Shown: positions 55,285-64,000 of the stretch, in pieces
How the letters are laid out: each line of letters starts with the position of its first letter
Position numbering within the stretch: the stretch's first letter is position 1
Origin: Hibiscus mutabilis
Lineage: Eukaryota; Streptophyta; Magnoliopsida; Malvales; Malvaceae
NCBI GenBank assembly: GCA_019671005.1
Contig: CM033745.1
Location: 36,005,834-36,069,833, forward strand
Direction of reading: 5' to 3'
DNA length: 64,000 nt
Notes under the pieces: model-generated
Told to the model about the DNA's origin: nothing
The model's database searches: none
What the model saw: only the letters and a program-made list of their open reading frames with translations
Position numbers and translations under genes: made by a program

Positions 55285-55937
55285 CAATATCTCACACTTA
55301 CTCGTCTGGATATTTCTTTTGCCATGAATCGTATGTCGCAATACATGTATGGTCTTTCACTTTCACATTGGAAAGCAGCTAAGCACATCCTGTGTTATCT
55401 CAAAGGAACATTATACCATTACATTCTTTTTTGTTCATCATCTTCCCTTTATTTCATCGCCTTTACCGATACGGACTGGGGTGGTTCCTTTACGGACGGT
55501 AGGTCCATTACTGGATATGCTATTTATCTTGGATCTAATCTTATTTCTTGGAAGTCATCTCATCAGAAAACTATCTCTCATTCCTCCACTAAAGCTGAAT
55601 ATCGTGTCGTGGCATATGCAAGTGCTGAAGTGCTTTGGGTCCAACATCTTCTTCAAGAAATTGTCGTGGCATTACCAAAACCACCATCTCTCTTCTGTGA
55701 CAATCTCAGTGCCACATATGTTTGAAAAAATACAATATTTCATTCTCATATGAAGCATCTTGCCCTTGATTACTTCTTTGTTCATGACCTAGTTGTTGCG
55801 GGTTCCCTACTTGTTCTACATATTCCCTCCAAAGCTCAGATTGTGGACACGCTCACCAAACCACTTGGTCGGACTCTCTTCATCTATTTTCGGTCCAAGG
55901 TTGGTGTCTCCGATGGATCCTCTATCTTGCGGGGGCG
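55285..55937 (+). pseudogene. Copia A RNase H and C-terminal tail
   Basis: RNase H core: AFTDTDWGGSFTDGRSITGY, LISWKSSHQKTISHSSTKAE, YASAEVLWVQHLLQEIV and FCDNLSATYV. A TGA follows, then HMKHLALDYFFVHDLV and the usual DTLTKPLGR ending before the purine tract and 3' LTR. The acidic residues (Asp of TDTDWGG, Glu of TKAEY, Asp of FCDN) are present, so the domain decayed mainly through stops. Confidence 0.87.
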
Positions 55938-56166
55938 TATTAAAGATAAAGATAAGATGAGATAACTCTTAGTTAAATCTCATTCAAATCCTATCTTATC
56001 CTATATCTCATTCAAATCCTATCTTATTCTATCTTTATCTAAATATTATCTTGTATTTGATTTGTGTTTAATATTTGATTTCCCTCATCCTTTTATATCC
56101 ATTTGTAAGCCTATATATACCCCAATTATAAACATTATGATTTATCAAATATACAAATCCTTTATA
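55938..56166 (+). repeat. 3' LTR of copia A
   Basis: It starts TATTAAAGATAAAG right after GCGGGGGCG and ends CCTTTATA, with the TATAC duplication next. It differs from the 5' LTR by scattered substitutions and an extra copy of a short CTTATTCTAT piece. Confidence 0.9.
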
Positions 56167-56268
56167 TATACAACCCTACATTGAGAATATAATACAAATC
56201 TATCTCTTTGTCTCTCATCTTGTTCTTTTCCATCTATTTTGTTCATGCTCTTTACTTTATTCACAACA

Positions 56269-57283
56269 CGTTATCAACACGATCTCGCTCGATTACCATG
56301 GTTCTTGTCGGTAATTCCTGAAAAAGATTTCAACAAGATATTGGTGACTACATCTACCATATATTCAACTTAACTTAGAGAGTCTGGTATGTTTTCTTAT
56401 TTATATATCGATATAGTGGTTGGTTAATCACCCTTATACTAAGGTTAGTGTATTTTGATATATTATTTGATTATTATTTCGTTCTAATATTCAATGACGT
56501 TTTGTTTGCACCGAGTTTATATGTATACCTCCAGGAATAAATATCGAGACTTCAACAAAACCTATGAGATCAACTTAGTTTAAAAAATATGGTGATATAA
56601 TGACCAAGCACTACTTCAAGGAAAGTGAAGAAAGCGATGGATTGGATATGCAACTTAACACTAATGTTTTCCGAGTTCTACGGGTTATACACACCTCGAC
56701 AATTTCTTTTCTCATTTAATTTTGATATATATATATATTTGAGATTAATTTTTATTATTAATTGTCTTACTTTGACATTTTATTTTTTTAAAGCTTCACG
56801 AAACATTGTGATGAAAATGTGTGATTGCTTCATGGTTCGCCGAGGATGAACCAAGTTTCAGTGCGATACTTTATTGGATTGAAAACCATAACAATAATAA
56901 TAATAAATCGATTATATGTTTTGTTCTTTTAACACCTAAAACATGTTTTTATTATAAAAGGTTTTGTTATATTCATTTAATGCCTAAAGCATGTTCTTTA
57001 ATTAGTTAACATGTTCTTTGTTATGTTGGTTTAATCCAAATATATTGGCTGGACATCCCGTTCTGCGAGGCTATTTGTCTCTTAGGAGGTTTCTAAAGGA
57101 CCTTGTGAACTAGTTTAACAATGTCGCGTACGAGGATTAAATATGCCTTCTTTGTCGGTTTATATATATATATGTTTTTTAAGGATATTGATATGACGTA
57201 AAAGAAATTTATTTTGGGTAGATTCATTATTATATTAATTTATAGTTGATATAATTTGTTTGTTTGTTTTTTATAGTACATCA
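56269..57283 (+). other. Leader region of copia B
   Basis: An AT-rich untranslated leader between the LTR/primer-binding region and gag. No gene is visible; the short ORFs have no domain. A long leader of this kind is common in this copia group. Confidence 0.5.
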
Positions 57284-57960
57284 ATGAAAAATCTTGCAAA
57301 AATTGAGTTTGTGACACTTGATATTTCCAGAAAGAATTATTTATCCTGGATCTTAGATGCCGAAATGCACCTAGATGCAGATGGTCTGGGAAACACTATT
57401 AAAGAGGGGGAATGTAGAATCTGCTCAAAATAAGGCCATAGCCATGATATTTCTTCACCGTCACCTCCTTGAGAGGTTGAAATTTGAATATTTAATGGTG
57501 AAAGATCCTCTTATTCTTTGGAATAATATAAAGGAACGATATGACCACCAGAAAACTGTTATTCTCCCTAAAGCTCGATATGATTGGTTGCATATGAGAT
57601 TGCAAGATTTTAAATCAGTAAGCGAGTATAACTTTGCTATGTTTCGAATTACTTCACAATTGAAGTTATGTGGTCAAAATATTACTGATGATGATATGTT
57701 AAAAAAACATACTCCACTTTTCACACAATTAATGTTGTCTTGTAGACACAATATCGTGAAAAGGTTTTAAAAACCTATTGGCTCCGCTCCATTCCCTGAA
57801 GTAAATGTGACATTTTAAGCGGAAAGAATAAATGTCACATTAGCAATTGTGGTCGCAATTGAGGCTATAAACATAGACATAGACAAAATGATTATTTTAA
57901 GAATGTTTATAACCACCAGAAGTGGGTTTATAAACATGACGAGAATAAATTACGAAAGTG
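57284..57960 (+). pseudogene. Copia B gag fragment
   Basis: From ATG 57284: KNLAKIEFVTLDISRKNYLS, WILDAEMHLDADGLGNTIK. One extra G in a G-run (about 57405-57410) then shifts the frame to NKAIAMIFLHRHLLERLKFE, DPLILWNNIKERYDHQKTVI, YDWLHMRLQDFKSVSEYNFA and FRITSQLKLCG. This is a common copia gag with the DUF4219/UBN2 layout. The zinc-knuckle part is decayed (57780-57960). Protease and pol are missing. Confidence 0.87.
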
Positions 57961-58331
57961 AATTTTTTTACGCAATGGTACAAACCATTGATCTTGTACT
58001 TGTCATACATTGAAGTATTATGGAATTTTATCCACAATCATGAATGATAAAGGAAAAAATATAAACAAATTATGTTTTACGAAAATGGCAAAAATAATTA
58101 TGGCGTTATTTGTCCAACTCAATTGGATATTGTTGATTTACTCATAACCCTTGAAGGGAATAATTCATCATTTATTTTATTTCCTTATAATCTCTAAAGG
58201 GAATTATTGATATTTTAATTTATTTTGCTTTATGTTAATTTAATTTACATATTATTTATTTATATTTTTATATTATATATTTAAATATGTTAAAACATTT
58301 ATTTATTTTGCTTTATGTTAATTTGTGTTAC

Positions 58332-59906
58332 TGATAACTCCTCAAAAGTATTATATTTTCCACATATTTCACAATGCTTTTTGTTTGTTTTCGAGTGCAT
58401 TTGTTTGCATTTAGTGTTAGAAACATGCATTTTTCATATAAAGGAGTTAGTAGATGCCATTTTTCCAGATTGAAGGGTTTTTGTTGTTTTTGGCGCATGT
58501 TTATTGCCAGATCGCTCGGCAAAGGAATGAGGGAAAACAAAGGTCGTGATGCCAAGGCAGATTGCCGAGGCGTGGTTGGCAGTGCAACGCAGAAGGACCA
58601 ACAGTTGTATGACAAGTCCCTTGACAATAAAGTCTCAGCCCGGAAAAATAGGATAACTCCGAAAAATTAGGAATGGATAAGATCCCGAGAAAATGGAATT
58701 TTGAACCATCTCTGAAAAATCAGGAGTATGCCATTTTTTGCCATTTTTTTCCAAGTCCCTTGGCAACAAAGTGGTGTCCGATGATGTCGTCCCTAGACCA
58801 GTCCACGTCAGCCCTAATCGATGATAAGATAGAGCACTTATCATAGGCCTTGGCTGAAATTCAAACTCTTCTAGGGTTTTTCCCCCACACGCCTATAAAT
58901 AAAGAGCATTTCCAAGCATTGGAGGGAGAGAACAACACACCAAGCTTGTGCATCACACACACCACTCTCACCACCATCGGCCTGGAGAGGCTGCACCGAG
59001 GAGGGCTGGATCAAGAAAGGCTGCATTGACCGACCTCTTTCTTATCCTTTTCCTTCGGTTTGGTTGTTTTTATTTTTAAGATGATGTTGGGAAATGTTGA
59101 AGGATTTTTTATGGTTGATACCCTTACCATGAACTAATTCAATAGTTGGCAAGGGATGTTTGGATTAAACGTTGTCTTTCTTTGTTTTTAATAATTAAAA
59201 ATACTTCGGCATAGTTTTATTTATCTGGCATGATATATAATTTTCCATAACTTCTATGCCATGCGACGGCTGGCATAGTTTGCTTTTTGTAACTCAATAT
59301 CTTAGCCGACTTGGGTGGCAACGACTAGTTGTCAGATCCTAAGGTGAGAAGCTTCGACAGAAGATGTTCAAGTAGATGAACTAACTTCGGGAGTGAGTCT
59401 ACCCCTTAGGGAGTATACATTGGAACTTAATCAAATTAATTAATGGAAAACATACACTATAGACATATAGGGATTTTTACATGATTAATTTAGGGTATTG
59501 CTATCGACTGAGGCAATGACCATCTTTGAATTTGCTCAATAAAACTTTGCCAAGGCAGAACATTATTAAAGGCTGGCATGGCGCAAGCAGCGTGAAAACC
59601 AGGCATTCCTTGCCAACACTCATCATCAATTTTACAAACTCTTCTTGCCAACGTTATTTTATTTTTTCTTTTCATTTAAATCATTTTCAAAACCAATTCC
59701 ATCTCAAACAATCTTTTTTCCTTGAGCAAGTAAATAATCAAAACACTTAATTCCAAAAGCAATCTCTGTGGGAATGATACTCAACTTATTGCTGTATTAC
59801 TTGTCGACCGTGTATACTTGCTCGTAAAAGACCTTACTTGACATTGTTTTCTTAACTTTTCCAACGCATATTTTTACCCTTTTTCCAAGCAATTTTGGTC
59901 ACAACA
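58332..59906 (+). repeat. 5' LTR of the Athila-like element
   Basis: It starts TGATAACTCCTCAAAAG and ends TTTTGGTCACAACA, seven bases before the PBS. It contains a TATA box GCCTATAAATAAAG at about 58891-58904, followed by AGAGAACAACACACC, and many TGCCA/TGGCA words. The ORFs inside (58374-58670, 58627-58328 and others) have no domain and are by-products. Confidence 0.8.
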
Positions 59907-59912
59907 AGTTTT

Positions 59913-59930
59913 TGGCGCCGTTGCTAGGGA
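59913..59930 (+). promoter_or_regulatory. Primer-binding site of the Athila-like element
   Basis: TGGCGCCGTTGCTAGGGA differs at one or two bases from the PBS usually found in Athila-type plant elements. It sets the orientation and the inner edge of the LTR. Confidence 0.85.
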
Positions 59931-60048
59931 TTACAACGGAAATGATTGTTTTGATTTTTACTTGTCTTTGTTTTAATTTATGATTATTTTTCCTTTTTAT
60001 TTTCTAACGTTATTTTTAGTTTCCTTCATTTTAGGTACTTTTAGGAGC

Positions 60049-60380
60049 ATGGAGGATCAGAGAATGAGCCATAGAGACCATATTGGAGCTTACAACCGAT
60101 GGCATAACCAGCAAAATTTTCCATGGTATGATCAATGAGAAGATATTTTTGCTTACGATAATGGCATTGCTTCTGCAACACATATGCCATGACTAAACAG
60201 TCTTCAACATCAGCCGAGTTACTCGTACGATGATCAAATAGACTTCTATGATGAATACAACTTTGCTGGCACAACGCACATGTCTTGGCAAAAGAACTTA
60301 CACTCCAGATAGGATATGAAAGTTAGGATGGATGTTCAACGCCAAGAGATTAAAGAAACAATCAGAAAATTGAAAATCAT
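60049..60380 (+). pseudogene. Athila-like gag N-terminus, broken
   Basis: From ATG 60049: EDQRMSHRDHIGAYNRWHNQ, QNFPWYDQ, a stop, DIFAYDNGIASATHMP, a stop, SLQHQPSYSYDDQIDFYDE. The Gln/Tyr/Asp-rich start is in gag position directly after the leader. At least four in-frame stops occur within 110 codons, so no protein is made. I cannot place a conserved gag fold with certainty. Confidence 0.6.
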
Positions 60381-60482
60381 ATAACACTGATTTTGAGTAG
60401 CCTGAACAACATTCCACGATAACCAGCTCAAGGGGATTTTGAAATTCCAAACCGAGAAGACGATGGACAAATTGCTCAAAAC

Positions 60483-60992
60483 TTGAGTCCCCGAGTGCAA
60501 GAAAGCCTCATAAGTGATACTAAAATCACAAGGATAAGTAAGGAGCCTCGGAGTGTCAAACAAGTCGATATTGAAACACATACCAAGCATTCGATTATTT
60601 GCCAAGAAGAGAAATCAGTGCCAGTAGGTGAACCCAAGAAAGTAGAGAAAGAAGAGGCAGAGGCTGATGATGCCAGACCACTATCTGATGTCAGAACGCT
60701 ATCCGATGCCAGACATCATTCGAATGCCAACACCACATTCACAAAATTGGTGGAGCCATCATTTGCCAACCCTACGTCGGTAAGACGAGCAAGTATTACT
60801 GTTGACAATTTCAAAATTCTTAAATGTACAGATGAAATTGTATGCCATGTAGTTGAGCCAATAGAGTCTATTTTAGATGAGAACCTAGCATTGAATTGCC
60901 AAGGAATGAAAGGAGATGCCATAAAACAAAAGTGTGATGGCAAACAATTGAGCGACAGAGAAGATCGATTCTGGTCAAGGCTGATGCCATGA
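60483..60992 (+). other. 169-codon ORF in the Athila-like element, unknown function
   Basis: An acidic, low-complexity start (EEKSVPVGEPKKVEKEEAEA, then repeated DARPLSDVRTLSDARHHSN) and a more ordered end (RASITVDNFKILKCTDEIVC, EDRFWSRLMP). I recognise no family. Several DA codon pairs arise from GATGCCA, i.e. from the over-represented word. It is probably the remainder of the gag-linker region. Confidence 0.4.
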
Positions 60993-61126
60993 AGTGAGGT
61001 GTGCTCAAATGGCTTGTTGCTGGAAGGAAAAGTGGATGCCAAATGACTGAGATTGAAAAGCTGAAGCAGAAAAATTTTACCGCAACAATAATGCCAGAGA
61101 TGCTGCGGCAATAAACTGAAGATTTA

Positions 61127-61498
61127 ATGGCTACAACAATTCTAGAACAGGGTGAGGATGCCTATGGCTCAACATCAAAAGAGAAAGGAGCAACAAAGCC
61201 TAAGAACTATTGGGGTGTTGAATCTAATCGAAGATTCTCGAGACCTACAGCAAAGAGATACTTTGGTTTTCTAAGGTGGTTATTCAAAGCCACTATGGCA
61301 AAATGTTCTCTTTCTTTATGCCATCAAGAGTTTGGCATACTCAAAGAAAAACAATTCTTTGGCTTTCTATGTTGGTTATTCAAACAAAAGATTGCCACAA
61401 CCTACCACCCACCAACCAACGAACGAAGGTTAAAACACTATTTGGAAGGCGATCAGAAGAATGCCAAGGAGGTTATCCTCTTGGCAGAGCTTCAGTAA
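61127..61498 (+). other. 123-codon ORF in the Athila-like element, unknown function
   Basis: It contains a near-repeat of about 34 residues: KRYFGFLRWLFKATMAK and later KQFFGFLCWLFKQKIAT, i.e. two copies of a FGFL.WLFK motif with about 100 bp period in DNA. The rest has no recognisable domain. It may be part of a degenerate internal duplication. Confidence 0.4.
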
Positions 61499-61618
61499 TT
61501 TTCACCACGGTTCGACTTTTGTATATAATATGATTAGATGTTTTCCTTTTTCAGTATTTTTTCATTTATTCTATTATTTTCTTTCTTTTTTTTATTTTTC
61601 TATGTTTGAAAGGTTTTT

Positions 61619-62460
61619 TTGAGTGAACGCATGAGCTTACTGCTAGTAGGATTTCCTCGCCAGCAGAACTTTTTTGCCAATCATGATGCCAAGGCGAGGA
61701 TGGCACAGATAGATAAGAGAAGAAAATTCACCGTATTGCTCAAGAAACCAAGAGTCCAGGAGTCCAAGAAACCAAAAACGCCACTGATTCATCATCTTTT
61801 CTTTTCTTCTGATTCCAAGATTCCAATGGCATCATCTTCTTTACCATTCAAGAGTTTCTTCAATGACGAGATTGAGAAAAAACATGACGAAAACTTTACC
61901 TCGAGGAATTTATGCTATGAGAAAGGGTTCGAATTCAAGAACGAACCAATCTCGGTTACTCTGCTTTATTGCCATCATCAAGAAACATAAATGGGAGAAA
62001 TTCTGCCAATAGTCTGGCGACACCAATGCCACTATTGTTCGAGAGTTTTACGCCCACCTTACGACCAAGGACTCACCTTTCTTAATGATTCGAGGTAGGT
62101 GTGTTAGGTTTGATGAAGGACACATTAACAAGATGTTTTATTTGGATGGAAAACATGACAAGCACACCGAGTTCACTGATTCCCTTGATGATGCTAAGAG
62201 AAAGGTTTTGCTGAAGGATCTTTGCCAGCCAGGTACAGAGTGGAATGTCTCATCTAAAAGCTGTCGAACAGTGAAGCACTTGGCATTAAAGTTGCAGTCG
62301 AGAGAATAGAATCATTTTCTCAAAGCCAACCTAATGCCGACTACGCATAATGAGACAATCTCTGAGGAGAGGTTGGCATTGCTTCACTCGATCATGACCA
62401 GAAGGAAGATGAGTGTTGGGAAGATTATTGTGGATGAAACTTACAAATGTATAGGTAAAA
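61619..62460 (+). pseudogene. Plant transposon protein-like ORF of the Athila-like element
   Basis: Two frames, 61619-61990 and 62085-62309, continue into 62310-62450. They resemble the 'putative plant transposon protein' domain often carried by such elements: SRNLCYEKGFEFKNE, REFYAHLTTKDSPFLMIRGR, VRFDEGHINKMFYLDG, LCQPGTEWNVSSKSCRTVKH, NHFLKANLMPT and RKMSVGKIIVDETYKC. Function is unknown. A shift near 61985 and a TAG at 62308 break it. Confidence 0.65.
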
Positions 62461-63280
62461 CTACTGTAGTTTAATTTTTCCATTGTTAATTTCTTGCATT
62501 TGTGCACAGCATGAAGTGCCCTCGCTTGATACGGATAACATTCAAAAGAGCAAGGGATATATAATTACCCTTGCGTTGTGGAGGTAGTTAACTGCCAGCA
62601 AAACAAAAGAGAAGGGCAAGCAAACGGCTGCAAAACCAGTGCCCAAGGCCAAGCCAGCCAAGGTTGCCGCTGCGACTTCTAAGCCAGAAGCCTCTACGGT
62701 AACGCTGTCCCAAATTCGCAAGAACTAGGAACTCTCATTGCCAGACTCAAGAAAGCAGGGAAGCAGAATGCTCTACTTTGGTAATACATTTATGTCAGGG
62801 ACCGCATTCTGAAGAAACCTTTGGATGGGATGTCCGCACTCATTATGCTATATTTTCTTGAATTCCTTGCCAGCCTCCTTGGCAAGGGAACCATACCGGC
62901 AAGACCTCATTCTTCACATACCAAGTCTCTACAGTCTAAGAATATCGTTCTTATTTATCCTGGCCCAGTTTCTCCAATACCTGTTTCACCAGTTCAAGTT
63001 AAGACATCCAGCACTGGTACGCCACTCGAATCGGAGGATGAAGAAATCCAAATCCAAGCCGGTGCCACGCCTGCCGCACTAAAACCTACCCATGTTGCCA
63101 CCGATCCTGACAAAACAATTGCAAAGTTCTCCGTGACATGAGAGCTTCTACAGCAATAGCAAAAACAAGCCTCAAGAAGAAGAAACACATGGCCCCAGAC
63201 AAAGGCAACTTTGTCAAGAGAAAGACGCGCGTCTCTAGGCCAGAAACTTCAACTGAAGGGGAGTCTTCTTCCCTTTAAAC
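62461..63280 (+). pseudogene. C-terminal continuation of the Athila-like ORF, broken
   Basis: After an intron-like AT-rich piece (62455-62510), Lys/Ala/Pro-rich text (AKPVPKAKPAKVAAA-like, about 62625-62680) and an acidic Ser/Pro-rich tail (SPIPVSPVQVKTSSTG, ESEDEEIQIQAG; 62935-63070) are seen. The end, GESSSL and stop, is at about 63278. Low complexity prevents assignment. Confidence 0.45.
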
Positions 63281-64000
63281 TCCTTTACTGCATTTCATTT
63301 TGTTTTTCATAATCATGCATTATTTGTTCTGTATATATGTGTTGTTTTTTATGCATCGAGGACTATGGACATTTTAGGTTTGGGGGTGTGTAGTGTTCTC
63401 CATTTCTGTCATGCATTCAAAATCATGCATTATTCATGTTTAATTTGTAATTTGTTTGCCATGCATACCAAACCCTAAAAAATTACATCTCAACTGATTT
63501 GTGAATAAATTGCCAGCATACAGTTAGCATGCTTGAACTTGTAACTAGTTAACTTGTCTGATGATGAACTTATCCTATGAAATTATATGCCAGCAGAACT
63601 TCAATGCTCAGGTTGCTTTGGCAGTAAACTCTAGTCTTTGGAACTTTAGTCTCACTTTACAATTGGCATGTATCTAGTTTTGCTGAAATGAACTTAGGAC
63701 TTCTTGAAGCTGATCTTAGTGTAAATAAATAAATGAAAAAAAATTTGTGTCAGGGTATAAAAGAATGATGAAAAAAAAAGATGAATAAGGCAGCAATGTT
63801 TTGCCATTGGCTAAAAAATATATATATTAGGCACTCATCTGCCTTAGGGATAATAGGTTACTTGGGGCTTCGTGGTACGCTCCCTCTTAGTACTCAAGTT
63901 AAAAACCCTAGGGTACGAGTATAAATGGGTTAGCTTAGTGATCTAGTATGGACTAACGCGGGCATTCGTGGTGTGCTCCCTCTTATGACTCACGCCAAAC
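63281..64000 (+). other. 3' non-coding part of the Athila-like element in the window
   Basis: It includes TTTAGGTTTGGGGGTGTG (63375-63392), a G-rich motif seen after the ORFs of Athila-type elements, and CATGCATT repeats. At 63866-63990 a block of about 100 bp is repeated (TTCGTGGTACGCTCCCTCTT at 63869 and TTCGTGGTGTGCTCCCTCTT at about 63966). No gene is visible. Confidence 0.6.

Larger units (their letters stand above)
48747..56166 (+). mobile_element. Ty1-copia element A, inserted in the LTR of element B
   Basis: LTRs are 48747-48965 (219 bp) and 55938-56166 (229 bp, including a local 10-bp expansion), flanked by an exact 5-bp duplication TATAC (48742-48746 and 56167-56171). The PBS TGGTAATCAAAGCC follows the 5' LTR directly and resembles the initiator-Met type used by most copia elements. 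A purine-rich TTGCGGGGGCG precedes the 3' LTR. Gene order gag, protease, integrase, RT, RNase H is that of Ty1-copia. All genes are broken. A solo LTR interrupts integrase. Confidence 0.93.
48604..58331 (+). mobile_element. Ty1-copia element B, split and 3'-truncated
   Basis: A 5' LTR starts TGTTATGAATATC at 48604, runs through TATGCCTATAAATATAG (TATA box near 48712) to 48746, and resumes at 56172 (AACCCTACATTGAGAATATA) to about 56268. It is followed by an ACACGTTATCAACACGATC stretch typical of the leader of one group of dicot copia elements. A gag fragment follows at 57284-57830. No 3' LTR, integrase or RT is found before the Athila-like LTR starts at 58332, so the element is truncated. Copia element A sits in its LTR. 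Confidence 0.8.
58332..64000 (+). mobile_element. Athila-like Ty3-gypsy element, non-autonomous, continuing past the window
   Basis: An LTR of 1575 bp (58332-59906) is followed by the PBS TGGCGCCGTTGCTAGGGA (59913-59930), a form typical of Athila-type elements. A decayed gag-like region starts at ATG 60049. Later ORFs include a plant-transposon-protein-like domain. No protease, RT or integrase is recognised up to 64000, and no 3' LTR is reached. The whole element, coding and non-coding, is strikingly rich in TGCCA/TGGCA (see findings). Confidence 0.8.

Overview
This is nuclear DNA from a flowering plant, almost certainly a eudicot. GT-AG introns, SINE-like tRNA relics, Ty1-copia and Ty3-gypsy elements, MULE and hAT DNA transposons, plant mobile domain (PMD) genes and a 5' piece of a plant-type glutaminyl cyclase all point that way. 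The repeat spectrum reminds me of Malvaceae (cotton or cacao relatives), but I could not test this. The window is gene-poor and packed with nested transposable elements. The only host gene I recognise in its native place is the first four exons of a glutaminyl-peptide cyclotransferase gene (21.8-22.7 kb), which carries a frameshift and is cut off by a MULE.

Layout. 0-3.6 kb: TE relics, an array of paired TATCGATAC-type palindromes (677-936), a SINE-like fragment, two long-TIR elements and a degenerate telomere-like tract. 3.65-16.43 kb: a MULE-like element with roughly 280-bp inverted ends and about 1 kb of gene-like cargo, split by an 11.2-kb Tat-type Ty3-gypsy element (5026-16253, minus strand, TSD TAAAT) that has lost protease and RT. 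16.44-21.69 kb: a locally duplicated segment upstream of the cyclase gene, opened by a 4.8-kb hAT transposon (16699-21490, TSD TAAATTAA) with a broken ZMYM1-like transposase. 22.9-31.3 kb: MULE A, with convergent MURA transposase (plus) and PMD gene (minus) and a 370-380 bp tandem array behind the PMD gene. 31.4-43.1 kb: MULE B, with MURA and PMD both on minus, an extra plus-strand gene, a hAT MITE insertion, and about 14 copies of a roughly 30-bp palindrome, several lying just upstream of TATA boxes. 43.9-45.1 kb: a Pack-MULE carrying pieces of a 3-hydroxyisobutyrate dehydrogenase-like gene. 45.8-47.8 kb: two hAT MITEs, each with another element inside, one of them an exactly symmetrical 270-bp foldback. 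48.6-58.3 kb: a three-level nest, with a solo gypsy LTR inside a Ty1-copia element inside the split LTR of a second copia. 58.3-64 kb: an Athila-like Ty3 element (LTR, PBS, gag-like and plant-transposon-protein-like ORFs) saturated with the word TGCCA/TGGCA.

How the parts relate. All autonomous genes look dead: stops and frameshifts interrupt every transposase and polyprotein, and many stops fit C-to-T decay of CGA, CAG or TGG codons. Insertion order can be read from perfect or near-perfect target-site duplications and from paralogous empty sites inside the window. The three observations I find most novel are the promoter-proximal palindromes of MULE B, the 20/21-bp phased palindrome pairs that recur in two unrelated contexts, and the TGCCA word saturation of the Athila-like element.
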